From positions 1-5,724 of the forward strand of contig JAEWQZ010000357.1 of assembly GCA_023460255.1 (NCBI GenBank): 5,724 bases of DNA, given 5' to 3'. How positions within the stretch are numbered: the first letter of the stretch is position 1; the number at the start of each line of letters is the position of its first letter. The notes under the pieces were generated by a model that was not told the origin of the DNA, did not search any database, and saw only the letters and a list, made by a program, of their open reading frames with translations. The stretch is from Actinomycetes bacterium (GTDB lineage Bacteria; Actinomycetota; Actinomycetes; Actinomycetales; Cellulomonadaceae). The position numbers and the translations under genes were made by a program. Below, piece by piece: positions 1-5,724 of the stretch.

Positions 1-1111
1 GGCGACGGCCGCGCTCGCCGCACCCTCTCCCGACGCCGCGCTCGCCGCCCTGCGCGCCTTCGGCCTGACCGTCGGGCGCCCGGTGCGCCCGATGCTGGCC
101 GCGTCCGCACCGGACGTCACCACCGCCGTCGCCGGCTTCGACGGCCGGCCGGTGGTGGTCGACGCCAAGCTCGACGGCATCCGCATCCAGGTGCACCGCG
201 ACGGCGACGACGTGCGTGTCTTCACCCGCAGCCTCGACGACGTCACCGCGCGCGTGCCCGAGGTGGTGGCCCTCGTGCGCGGCCTGCCCGCCCGCACCCT
301 CGTGCTCGACGGCGAGGCGCTCGCCCTGGGCCCCGACGGCCGGCCGCGCCCGTTCCAGGAGACCGCCTCGCGCAGCGCGACGCGCGACGCCGATCTCGCG
401 GCCGCCACGACGCTGACCCCGTTCTTCTTCGACGTGCTGCACCTGGACGGGCGCGACCTCCTCGACGCGCCGCTGACCGAGCGACTCGCCGTCCTCGACG
501 CCGTCGCGGGTGGGCACACCGTCCAGCGGCTGCTGACCGCAGACCCGGCCGAGGCCCGGGCGGCGTTCGACGGCTGGGTCGCCGCGGGGCAGGAGGGCGT
601 GCTCGTCAAGGACGCCGCAGCGCCGTACGAGGCGGGCCGACGGGGCGCGGCCTGGGTCAAGGTCAAGCCCCGCCACACGCTCGACCTGGTGGTCCTGGCC
701 GTCGAGCGCGGGTCGGGCCGGCGCAGCGGCCTGCTGTCGAACATCCACCTGGGCGCGCGCGACCCCGCCGGCGGGTTCATCATGCTCGGCAAGACGTTCA
801 AGGGCATGACCGACGAGATGCTCGCGTGGCAGACGGAGCGGTTCACCGAGCTGGCAGTGGATGACGACGGCTGGGTGGTCACCCTGCGGCCGGAGCAGGT
901 CGTCGAGATCGCGTTCGACGGCCTCCAGCGGTCGACCCGCTACCCGGGTGGCCTCGCCCTGCGCTTCGCCCGCGTGCTGCGCTACCGCGACGACAAGACC
1001 GCCGCCGAGGCCGACACCATCGAGGCCGTGCGGGCACTCGCGCCGACCGCGGACGGACCGACCGCGGACGGACCGACCGCCGACGGACCGTCCGGCACCC
1101 CGCTCAGTTGA
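1..1111 (+). CDS. ligB: ATP-dependent DNA ligase, LigB type (5'-partial)
   Basis: Seals nicks in duplex DNA through an enzyme-AMP intermediate; ATP-dependent ligases of this type are accessory repair enzymes in actinomycetes, beside the essential NAD-dependent LigA. The frame is open from base 2, giving 369 residues in the window; the family is about 500 residues, so most of the N-terminal DNA-binding domain lies to the left. Visible in order: the PVRPMLA segment that precedes the adenylation domain; motif I KLDGIR with the nucleotidyl lysine codon at 167-169; LVLDGEAL (motif III); FFFDVLHLDG (IIIa); EGVLVKD (IV, 593-613); WVKVKP (V, 653-670); then the OB-fold region ending RFARVLRYRDDK. No catalytic motif is broken. 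The GTG at 83 is internal, because coding continues upstream of it. The last ~20 residues are a repetitive TADGP tail. The stop overlaps the convergent yqgE gene. The LigB (Rv3062-like) assignment rests on remembered similarity. Confidence 0.93.
   Translation, partial: ATAALAAPSPDAALAALRAFGLTVGRPVRPMLAASAPDVTTAVAGFDGRPVVVDAKLDGIRIQVHRDGDDVRVFTRSLDDVTARVPEVVALVRGLPARTLVLDGEALALGPDGRPRPFQETASRSATRDADLAAATTLTPFFFDVLHLDGRDLLDAPLTERLAVLDAVAGGHTVQRLLTADPAEARAAFDGWVAAGQEGVLVKDAAAPYEAGRRGAAWVKVKPRHTLDLVVLAVERGSGRRSGLLSNIHLGARDPAGGFIMLGKTFKGMTDEMLAWQTERFTELAVDDDGWVVTLRPEQVVEIAFDGLQRSTRYPGGLALRFARVLRYRDDKTAAEADTIEAVRALAPTADGPTADGPTADGPSGTPLS
1046..1090 (+). repeat. Three tandem 15-base repeats at the ligase 3' end
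   Basis: Three head-to-tail copies of a 15-base unit (accgcggacggaccg) occupy 1046-1060, 1061-1075 and 1076-1090. The first two are identical; the third differs by one base (GCG to GCC, both Ala). Each unit is in frame and encodes Thr-Ala-Asp-Gly-Pro, so copy-number change would lengthen or shorten the ligase tail without a frameshift. The repeat lies after the last conserved ligase residues, where selection should be weak. Confidence 0.95.
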
Positions 1112-1658
1112 GGCTCGGGTCCTCCGGGAAGGTCGACACGATCGCGAGCGACCCGCCCTGACGGCGCAGGACCCGCCGCCACAGCAGGCCCGGCTCGGGC
1201 GTGATCACGTCGGCGGGATCCGCGGCCAGCACGTACCAGTCGCCCGCTGCCACCTCGTCGTCGAGCTGGCCCGCCGACCATCCCGAGTGCCCGACGAACA
1301 CGCGCACGCCGGTGACCCCGGGCAGCCCGTCGGCGGGGTCGGCGTCGAGGTCGACGAGCCCGAACGGACCCACCATGCGGTCGACGAACGGCTCGTCCGC
1401 GCTCGGCGTCAGCGTCGCCAGCCCCAGCGCTCCCTCCAGCCCCACCGGCCCGCCCTGGAACAGCGCCGCGGGCGGGGCCACGGCGTCGTGCCACGCCGGC
1501 AGGGCGACGCCGACCGCGACTTCCAGGGGCCGGTTGAGGACGACGCCGAGCGCACCGTCGTCGTCGTGCCGCAGCACGAGCACCACCGTGCGGCGGAAGT
1601 GGGGATCGAGCAGCCCGGGGGTGGCGACGAGCAGCTCGCCGGCTCGGGACCGATCCAT
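1104..1658 (-). CDS. yqgE: YqgE/AlgH family protein (DUF179)
   Basis: A 184-residue protein, matching the usual YqgE/AlgH length of about 185. Family hallmarks run through it: GELLVATPGLLDPHFRRTVV near the N-terminus, then GALGVVLNRP, FQGGPV in the middle, and VFVGHSGWSAGQL before an acidic segment and the DWYVLAADPADV stretch. The molecular function of the family is not established; AlgH was linked to alginate regulation in Pseudomonas, which need not apply here. It looks like a soluble cytoplasmic protein with no signal peptide or membrane segment. I chose the ATG at 1656-1658 because the family begins a few residues before the LLVATP motif; the frame stays open to 1868, but that would run into the divergent MATE gene. 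The Shine-Dalgarno is weak (GAGG two bases before the ATG). The stop codon (1104-1106) overlaps the end of the convergent ligase. Confidence 0.93.
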   Translation of the reverse strand: MDRSRAGELLVATPGLLDPHFRRTVVLVLRHDDDGALGVVLNRPLEVAVGVALPAWHDAVAPPAALFQGGPVGLEGALGLATLTPSADEPFVDRMVGPFGLVDLDADPADGLPGVTGVRVFVGHSGWSAGQLDDEVAAGDWYVLAADPADVITPEPGLLWRRVLRRQGGSLAIVSTFPEDPSLN

Positions 1659-1741
1659 GGCCTCATCATGCGCGATGGCGCACGCGGCGGCACCGGCCGC
1701 TCGTCCGGCGACAGTCGGACGCCCAAGCGGCCACCAGCGTC

Positions 1742-1756
1742 GTATCGATTCGATAC
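1742..1756. promoter_or_regulatory. Perfect 15-base palindrome, probable operator
   Basis: GTATCGA-T-TCGATAC is a perfect inverted repeat with 7-base arms and a single central base. It lies in the only AT-rich patch between the divergent yqgE and MATE genes, 39 bases before the MATE start. Its right arm overlaps a -10-like hexamer, TACACT (1754-1759), which would place transcription start near 1766 and leave a leader of about 29 bases. No good -35 box is visible. The placement fits a repressor site for the MATE gene, possibly for both divergent genes. The regulator is not identifiable here, and the sequence differs from the TetR operators at 3211-3244. Confidence 0.55.
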
Positions 1757-1794
1757 ACTCGTCCGGCACTGCACCGACAGCACGACGGAGCCCC

Positions 1795-3207
1795 ATGGCC
1801 ACGCCCCTGACCACCGGCACGCCCTGGCGCGTCATCGGGACCTTCGCCGTGCCCCTGCTCGCCGGCAACGTGGTCCAGCAGCTCTACCAGATCACCGACG
1901 CAGCGATCGTCGGCCGTGTGCTCGGCGTGACGGCGCTCGCCGCCGTCGGCGCGACCGGCAGCTTCCTCTTCCTCCTGCTCGGCTTCACCTGGGGCATGAC
2001 GTCGGGCTTCGCCATCCCCACGGCGCACGCCTTCGGTGCGCGGGACGCCGTCGCCGTGCGCCGCTCGGTCGCGGCGGGCACGCTGCTCAGCGCCGCCGCC
2101 TCGCTCGTCGTCACCGTCGGCGGCCCCCTCGCGGCCGAGCCCGCGCTGCGGCTCCTGCGCACACCACCCGAGCTGCTCCCGCAGGCGACCACGTTCGCGG
2201 TCGTGAGCTTCCTCGGCGCGTCGACCATGGTGTTCCTCAACTACCTGTTCTCCGTGCTGCGGGCCATCGGCGACTCCCGCACCCCGCTGGCGTACATGGT
2301 GGTCAGCTGCGTGCTGAACATCGCGCTCGTCGTCCTCGCCGTGCCGGTGCTGGGCCTCGGCGTCGGCGGCGCCGCGCTCGCCACGGTGACCGCGCAGGGG
2401 GTCGCGGTCGCCCTGTGCGTCCGCCACGTGCGCCGCCGGGTCCCCGAGCTGCGCGTGCACCGGGCGGACTGGCACGTCACGCGCGCCGAGCTCGGCCACC
2501 ACCTGCGCCTGGGCCTGCCGATGGGGATCCAGTTCTCGATCATCGCGATCGGCATCCTCGCCGTGCAGGTGCGGCTCAACGACCTCGGGCCGGAGGCCGT
2601 CGCGGCCTACACCGCGGCCACCCGCGTGGACAACGTGACCATGGCGTTCCTCGCCTCGCTCGGCATCGCCGTGTCGATGTACGCCGCGCAGAACCTGGGC
2701 GCCCGCCGGCCCGACCGGATCCGCACCGGCGTCGTCCAGGCGCTGGGGCTCACCGTCGGCGGGGCGGCCCTGCTCGGCCTCATCGTCGTGGTGGCCGGAA
2801 GCGCCCTCGTGCGCGTCTTCGTCGGCGACGGCGAGGCGCAGGTCGTCGGGATGGCCGCGTACTTCCTGCACGTCAACGGCGCCCTGTACGTCGTGCTGGC
2901 CGCGCTCTTCGTGCTGCGGGGCGCGCTCCAGGGCCTCGGCCACACGGCGGTGCCGACCGTGACCGGGGTGCTCGAGCTGTGCTGCCGGATCGGGGCCGCC
3001 GTGGTGCTCGGCGCCGCCTGGGGCTACGAGGGCGTGGTCTGGGGCAACCCCCTCGCGTGGTTCGCCGCGATGGCGGTGCTGGTCCCGGCGTACGTCCACG
3101 CGCACCGCCGGCTCGCCGACGACGCCGCGCCGCCACCCCTGCGCGCACCACACGCCCCGCACACCCCGGGGCCCGCTCGCGAGTTCGCTCCCGACCCCCT
3201 TGCGTAG
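1795..3207 (+). CDS. MATE family efflux transporter
   Basis: A 470-residue inner-membrane antiporter of the MATE family, expected to expel cationic drugs or metabolites in exchange for Na+ or H+; the substrate cannot be told from sequence. The length fits the family (about 450-480). The N-terminal half opens with the classic first-helix pattern: P20, QQLYQITDAAIVGR (residues 28-41, with the membrane acidic residue D35), then AALAAVGAT-like text. About 12 hydrophobic segments follow, with an internal second half starting near the GLPMGIQF segment and containing RVDNVTMAFLASLGIAVSM and LRGALQGLGHTAVPTV. The C-terminus carries a Pro/Ala/His-rich soluble tail of about 30 residues. The ATG at 1795 is preceded by GGAG (1787-1790), and the protein begins just before the first helix. 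The downstream TetR operon has its own promoter, so the MATE gene is probably a separate unit. Confidence 0.93.
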   Translation: MATPLTTGTPWRVIGTFAVPLLAGNVVQQLYQITDAAIVGRVLGVTALAAVGATGSFLFLLLGFTWGMTSGFAIPTAHAFGARDAVAVRRSVAAGTLLSAAASLVVTVGGPLAAEPALRLLRTPPELLPQATTFAVVSFLGASTMVFLNYLFSVLRAIGDSRTPLAYMVVSCVLNIALVVLAVPVLGLGVGGAALATVTAQGVAVALCVRHVRRRVPELRVHRADWHVTRAELGHHLRLGLPMGIQFSIIAIGILAVQVRLNDLGPEAVAAYTAATRVDNVTMAFLASLGIAVSMYAAQNLGARRPDRIRTGVVQALGLTVGGAALLGLIVVVAGSALVRVFVGDGEAQVVGMAAYFLHVNGALYVVLAALFVLRGALQGLGHTAVPTVTGVLELCCRIGAAVVLGAAWGYEGVVWGNPLAWFAAMAVLVPAYVHAHRRLADDAAPPPLRAPHAPHTPGPAREFAPDPLA

Positions 3208-3229
3208 CGACTGAACACACGTTTAGTCT
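3200..3229 (+). promoter_or_regulatory. Predicted promoter of the tetR-ABC operon
   Basis: A -35-like TTGCGT (3200-3205) and a -10-like TAGTCT (3224-3229) are separated by 18 bases. The -35 box overlaps the MATE stop codon. Seven bases past the -10 is G3236, the first base of a GTG codon in the TetR frame, so the transcript may be leaderless. No purine-rich ribosome binding site precedes either possible start. Leaderless genes are common in actinomycetes. The call rests on box similarity and spacing only. Confidence 0.55.
3211..3226. promoter_or_regulatory. Operator-like palindrome 1 (between -35 and -10)
   Basis: CTGAAC-acac-GTTTAG is an inverted repeat with one mismatch in its 6-base arms. 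It fills most of the promoter spacer and touches the -10 box. Its core (3212-3225) matches the second palindrome at 10 of 14 positions and lies 19 bases upstream of it, centre to centre. A bound dimer here would block RNA polymerase. The likely binder is the TetR protein encoded directly downstream. Confidence 0.55.
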
Positions 3230-3230
3230 T

Positions 3231-3244
3231 TGAACGTGCGTTCA
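3231..3244. promoter_or_regulatory. Operator-like palindrome 2 (over the tetR start)
   Basis: TGAACG-tg-CGTTCA is a perfect 14-base inverted repeat with 6-base arms. It covers the predicted transcription start and the first codons of the TetR gene. The TGAAC/GTTCA arm pattern is typical of autoregulatory TetR operators in actinomycetes (recalled family knowledge). With the preceding palindrome it probably forms a two-site operator controlling the whole exporter operon. Confidence 0.65.
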
Positions 3245-3916
3245 GCCAGCCGCGCCGAGGAGCGGACCACCGCGACCCGCGAGGCGATCCGGGACGCCGC
3301 GATCGCCCGGTTCGGCCGCGACGGCCTCGACGCCGGGCTGCGTGCCATCGCCGCCGACGCCGGCGTGAGCCCGGCGCTGATCGTGCACCACTTCGGCTCC
3401 AAGGACGGGCTGCGCGCCGCCTGCGACGCGCACGTGCTCGCCGTCGTGCACGCGCAGAAGAGCGCCGCCGTCAGCCAGGGCGGTCCAGGCGCCATGCTGG
3501 CCGCGATGGCGAGCCTGGACGAGTACGTCCCCGTCGTCGCCTACTGCCTCCAGGCCGTCCAGGCCGGCGGGGAGATCGCCCGGCTCTTCCTGGAGCAGTT
3601 CATCGCCGACGCCGAGGAGTACATCGCCGAGGGCGTCGCCGCCGGCACCATCAAGCCGAGCCGCGACGAGAAGGCGCGCGCCACCTACCTCACGCTCAGC
3701 GGCTTCAGCGCGATCCTCCTCGACATGCGCCTGCACCCGCCGGCCGACCCGGGCGACCTCGGCGCGATCATGCGCGGGTACCTCGCGCGCACGGGCCTGC
3801 CGAGCCTCGAGCTCTTCACGCAGGGCTTCTTCACCGACCACCGCATGCTCGACGAGTACCTCATGTACGTCACGGACCCTCCCCCGCCGGACCGCCCCGA
3901 CGCCCCGGCGCCCTGA
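3236..3916 (+). CDS. TetR/AcrR family transcriptional regulator
   Basis: A 226-residue (from GTG 3236) one-component repressor expected to bind DNA as a dimer and release it when a small ligand occupies its C-terminal domain. The N-terminal TetR domain is clear: TREAIRDAAIARFGRDG (residues 14-30), then the helix-turn-helix LRAIAADAGVSPALIVHHFG (35-54) followed by SKDGLRAACD. The C-terminal ~150 residues are helical and divergent, as expected for the ligand pocket; they end in a Pro/Asp-rich tail. A TTG at 3230 would add two residues in the same frame, but neither start has a Shine-Dalgarno; I prefer GTG 3236 because it coincides with the predicted transcription start. The gene is first in an operon with the ABC ATPase (31-base gap) and permease, so it most likely senses a substrate of that pump and represses its own promoter. 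Confidence 0.92.
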   Translation: MRSASRAEERTTATREAIRDAAIARFGRDGLDAGLRAIAADAGVSPALIVHHFGSKDGLRAACDAHVLAVVHAQKSAAVSQGGPGAMLAAMASLDEYVPVVAYCLQAVQAGGEIARLFLEQFIADAEEYIAEGVAAGTIKPSRDEKARATYLTLSGFSAILLDMRLHPPADPGDLGAIMRGYLARTGLPSLELFTQGFFTDHRMLDEYLMYVTDPPPPDRPDAPAP

Positions 3917-3947
3917 GCGCCACCACTCCCCGCAGAGAGTCCCAGCC

Positions 3948-4901
3948 ATGCCTGCAGTCATCGACGTGCGCGCGCTGCGCAAGAGCTTCGGCCCCGTGAA
4001 GGCCCTCGACGGCCTCGACCTGACGGTCGAGCCGGGCGAGGTGCACGGGTTCCTCGGACCGAACGGGTCCGGCAAGTCCACCACCATCCGCGTCGTCCTC
4101 GGCCTGCTGCGGGCCGACGCCGGTCAGGTCCGCCTCTTCGACGCCGACCCGTGGGCGGACGCCGTCCGCCTGCACCGTCGCCTGGCCTACGTCCCCGGTG
4201 ACGTCACGCTCTGGCCGAAGCTCACCGGCGGCGAGGCGATCGACCTGTTCGCGAGCTTCCGCGGCGGGCTCGACCCCGCCCGCAAGGCCGAGCTGCTCGA
4301 GCGCTTCGACCTGGACCCGAGCAAGAAGACGCGCTCCTACTCCAAGGGCAACCGGCAGAAGGTCGCCCTCGTCGCGGCGCTGGCGTCCGACGTCGAGCTG
4401 CTCGTCCTGGACGAGCCGACCTCCGGCCTGGACCCCCTCATGGAGCTGGTGTTCCAGCAGTGCATCACCGAGGCGAAGGCCGCCGGGACGACGGTCCTGC
4501 TGTCCAGCCACATCCTCGCCGAGGTGGAGAAGCTCTGCGACCGCGTCACGATCATCCGTGAGGGTCGCGCGGTGCAGACGGGCACCCTCGCCGAGCTGCG
4601 TCACCTCACCCGCACCACCGTCGAGGTCGTCGCCGACGGCGACGCCACGACCGTCTCCTCGGTGCCGGGCGTGCACGACGTCGTCCGCGAGGACGGGCGG
4701 GTCCGCTTCTCGGTCGACGACGTCGCCCTGTCCTCGGCGCTCGCCCACCTCGCGCCGCTCGGCGTGCGCGGCCTCACCAGCACGCCGCCCACCCTCGAGG
4801 AGCTCTTCGTCCACCACTACGGCGACGTCGCAGCCACCGGGTCGGCGCACGCCACGAGGTCCGCCGGGGCGGCCGCCGCCCCCGCCGGGGAGGAGCGGTG
4901 A
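3948..4901 (+). CDS. ABC-2 type transporter ATP-binding protein (BcrA/DrrA-like)
   Basis: A 317-residue cytoplasmic ATPase that should power export by the permease encoded next. Walker A is GPNGSGKST (residues 37-45), Walker B LLVLDEP (151-157) with catalytic E156, D-loop SGLD (159-162), and the switch histidine is H188 in SSHILAEVEKLCD. Two motifs are noncanonical: the signature reads YSKGNRQK (131-138) instead of LSGGQ, and the Q-loop position after YVP is Gly84 rather than Gln. As I recall, both forms occur in drug-exporter ATPases of this type, so they do not suggest inactivity. Residues ~210-295 form the usual ABC-2 C-terminal accessory region, ending in the TLEELFVHHYG motif, followed by an Ala-rich tail of ~25 residues. 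The ATG at 3948 has only a weak purine stretch (AGAGAG, 3934-3939) upstream. The stop overlaps the permease start by 4 bases (GTGA), implying translational coupling. Confidence 0.94.
   Translation: MPAVIDVRALRKSFGPVKALDGLDLTVEPGEVHGFLGPNGSGKSTTIRVVLGLLRADAGQVRLFDADPWADAVRLHRRLAYVPGDVTLWPKLTGGEAIDLFASFRGGLDPARKAELLERFDLDPSKKTRSYSKGNRQKVALVAALASDVELLVLDEPTSGLDPLMELVFQQCITEAKAAGTTVLLSSHILAEVEKLCDRVTIIREGRAVQTGTLAELRHLTRTTVEVVADGDATTVSSVPGVHDVVREDGRVRFSVDDVALSSALAHLAPLGVRGLTSTPPTLEELFVHHYGDVAATGSAHATRSAGAAAAPAGEER
4866..4893 (+). promoter_or_regulatory. GC hairpins next to the permease ribosome binding site
   Basis: GGGGCGG (4866-4872) pairs perfectly with CCGCCCC (4876-4882) around a 3-base loop. 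An overlapping shorter stem, CCCC (4880-4883) with GGGG (4887-4890), would cover the start of the Shine-Dalgarno GGGGAGG. The two stems share bases 4880-4882 and cannot form together. This may modulate coupling of ATPase and permease translation. There is no T-tract, so it is not a terminator. In DNA this GC-rich, and inside an Ala/Pro-coding stretch, such pairing could be accidental. Confidence 0.25.
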
Positions 4902-5724
4902 CCGCCGCGACCGCCGCGCTGTCCGACACGCTGTCCGACGCGCGGCGGGAGAACCTCGCCGGCACGGGCCGGCTCGCCCGCTTCGCGCTGCGTCGCGACC
5001 GGGTCCGCATCCCGGTGTGGGCCCTGTCGCTCGGCGGCCTCATCGGCTACTTCGGCGCGGTGATCCCCGTCGTCTACCCCGACCAGGAGGCGCTGCAGAC
5101 GCGGGCTGCGATCATGATGGAGCCGTCCGGGGCGATGATGACCGGCCCGGGGTACGGGCTCGAGCACTACACGATGGGCACGATGGTGGCCAACGAGCTC
5201 CTCGGGATGCTCGCGATCGCCTCGGCACTGATGTCGATGTTCCTCGTCGTCCGGCACACCCGGGCCGAGGAGGAGACGGGCCGCGCGGAGCTGGTCCGGG
5301 CGTCGCCCGTCGGCCGGTTCGCGCACCTGACCGCCGGGCTGGTCGACGTGCTCGTCGCGCACGCCGCGGTCACCCTGCTGCTCTTCGCCGCCATCACGGC
5401 CAACGACCTCGCGCCGGCGGACTCGCTCGCCGTCGCCCTCGGCGTCGGTCTCGTCGGCCTCGTCTTCGGGGCCGTCGCGGCCGTGACGGCGCAGCTCACC
5501 GAGCACGCCCGCAGCGCCGTCGGGATCGCGGGCATGGTCCTCGGGCTGGCCTACGTGCTGCGCGCCGTCGGCGACGCACGGGCGCGCGGCGGCAGCGCCC
5601 TCTCCTGGCTCTCCCCGATCGGCTGGGCCCAGCAGACCCGCGCGTTCCACGACCTGCGCTGGTGGCCGCTGCTCCTGTGCCTCGCCCTGGCCGCCCTGCT
5701 GGTCCCGGTGGCGTACGCGGTGGC
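4898..5724 (+). CDS. ABC-2 type permease, polyketide-antibiotic exporter type (3'-partial)
   Basis: The membrane subunit of the exporter, open to the right edge; 275 residues are present. The family (COG3559-like) is about 530 residues in two repeated halves, so roughly the first half is seen. A basic N-terminal segment (LARFALRRDRVRIPVW, residues 26-41) leads into the first helix (about 38-58). An external stretch with PSGAMMTGPGYGLEHY follows, then a second helix (about 97-118). HTRAEEETGRAELVRASPVGR-like text (120-140) is the cytoplasmic coupling region typical of ABC-2 permeases. Three further helices, the conserved SWLSPIGWAQQTRAF stretch and a sixth helix complete the half. The GTG start at 4898 has GGGGAGG (4887-4893) just upstream and overlaps the ATPase stop by four bases. 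The substrate is unknown; the family name reflects founding members such as tetronasin resistance TnrB. Confidence 0.9.
   Translation, partial: MTAATAALSDTLSDARRENLAGTGRLARFALRRDRVRIPVWALSLGGLIGYFGAVIPVVYPDQEALQTRAAIMMEPSGAMMTGPGYGLEHYTMGTMVANELLGMLAIASALMSMFLVVRHTRAEEETGRAELVRASPVGRFAHLTAGLVDVLVAHAAVTLLLFAAITANDLAPADSLAVALGVGLVGLVFGAVAAVTAQLTEHARSAVGIAGMVLGLAYVLRAVGDARARGGSALSWLSPIGWAQQTRAFHDLRWWPLLLCLALAALLVPVAYAV

Noticed and set aside
1702..1721. An inverted repeat CGTCCG...CGGACG with an 8-base gap, plus a 10-base direct repeat CTCGTCCGGC at 1700-1709 and 1758-1767.
   Set aside because: Short GC-only repeats of this size are expected in such DNA, and their placement fits no promoter or terminator that I can argue for.
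1659..1868. An upstream extension of yqgE to an ATG at 1868, giving 254 residues.
   Set aside because: The extra 70 residues show no conserved features, overlap the divergent MATE gene, and exceed the family length; the 1658 start gives the usual size.
1666..3162. A 498-codon open frame on the - strand, antisense to MATE.
   Set aside because: The translation is His/Gly/Glu/Asp/Arg-rich without hydrophobic core or motifs, as expected antisense to a GC-rich gene; the + strand protein here is a clear MATE transporter.
3230..3232. TTG as the TetR start codon.
   Set aside because: Possible, but it has no ribosome binding site and would lie upstream of the predicted transcription start; GTG at 3236 differs by only two residues and fits the promoter better.
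861..3233. A 790-codon open frame on the + strand, spanning ligase, yqgE and MATE.
   Set aside because: Its product is Arg/Pro/Ala-rich low-complexity text with no domain, and it covers three recognisable genes in other frames; it is a by-product of high GC.
3242..4087. A 281-codon open frame on the - strand under the TetR gene and the start of the ABC ATPase.
   Set aside because: No recognisable domain; both + strand genes it overlaps are well supported.
4817..5650. A 277-codon open frame on the - strand under the permease.
   Set aside because: Charged, repetitive translation with no family; the + strand frame from 4898 shows membrane helices and permease motifs.

Overview
The window is ordinary chromosomal DNA from a very GC-rich bacterium. 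G/C-ending codons dominate in every gene, and GTG starts and long spurious open frames on the antisense strands are common. The gene types (a LigB-type ATP-dependent DNA ligase, a TetR/ABC-2 'antibiotic exporter' cassette, a probable leaderless regulator gene) point to an actinomycete. A Cellulomonas-like member of the Micrococcales is my guess; the species cannot be fixed from this sequence alone.

Layout, left to right. (1) Bases 1-1111, + strand: the 3' part of an ATP-dependent DNA ligase, cut by the left edge, with catalytic motifs I to V intact and a short repetitive C-terminal tail. (2) Bases 1104-1658, - strand: a complete YqgE/AlgH-family protein, convergent with the ligase; the two reading frames overlap by 8 bases at their stop codons. 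(3) Bases 1659-1794: a 136-base divergent intergenic region holding a perfect 15-base palindrome in an AT-rich island. (4) Bases 1795-3207, + strand: a MATE-family multidrug/cation antiporter of about 470 residues. (5) Bases 3200-3244: a compact promoter/operator for the next operon. (6) Bases 3236-3916, 3948-4901 and 4898-5724 (runs off the right edge), all + strand: a TetR-family regulator, an ABC-2-type ATP-binding subunit and its large permease, arranged as one operon.

How the parts work together. The last three genes form a self-contained drug-responsive exporter module. The TetR protein probably represses its own promoter and therefore the ABC pump behind it. The ATPase (BcrA/DrrA-like, with a noncanonical signature and Q-loop) should power the permease, which resembles the COG3559 'exporter of polyketide antibiotics' type. 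The MATE gene just upstream is a second efflux system, but its control site has a different sequence, so it is probably regulated separately. The ligase and YqgE genes appear to be unrelated housekeeping or accessory neighbours.

No stretch over 300 bases lacks a gene. I see no tRNA, rRNA, CRISPR array, insertion sequence or attachment site. I do not see a previously undescribed system. The most interesting structure is the TetR promoter, where two tandem palindromes bracket the -10 box and the predicted transcription start coincides with a GTG codon.
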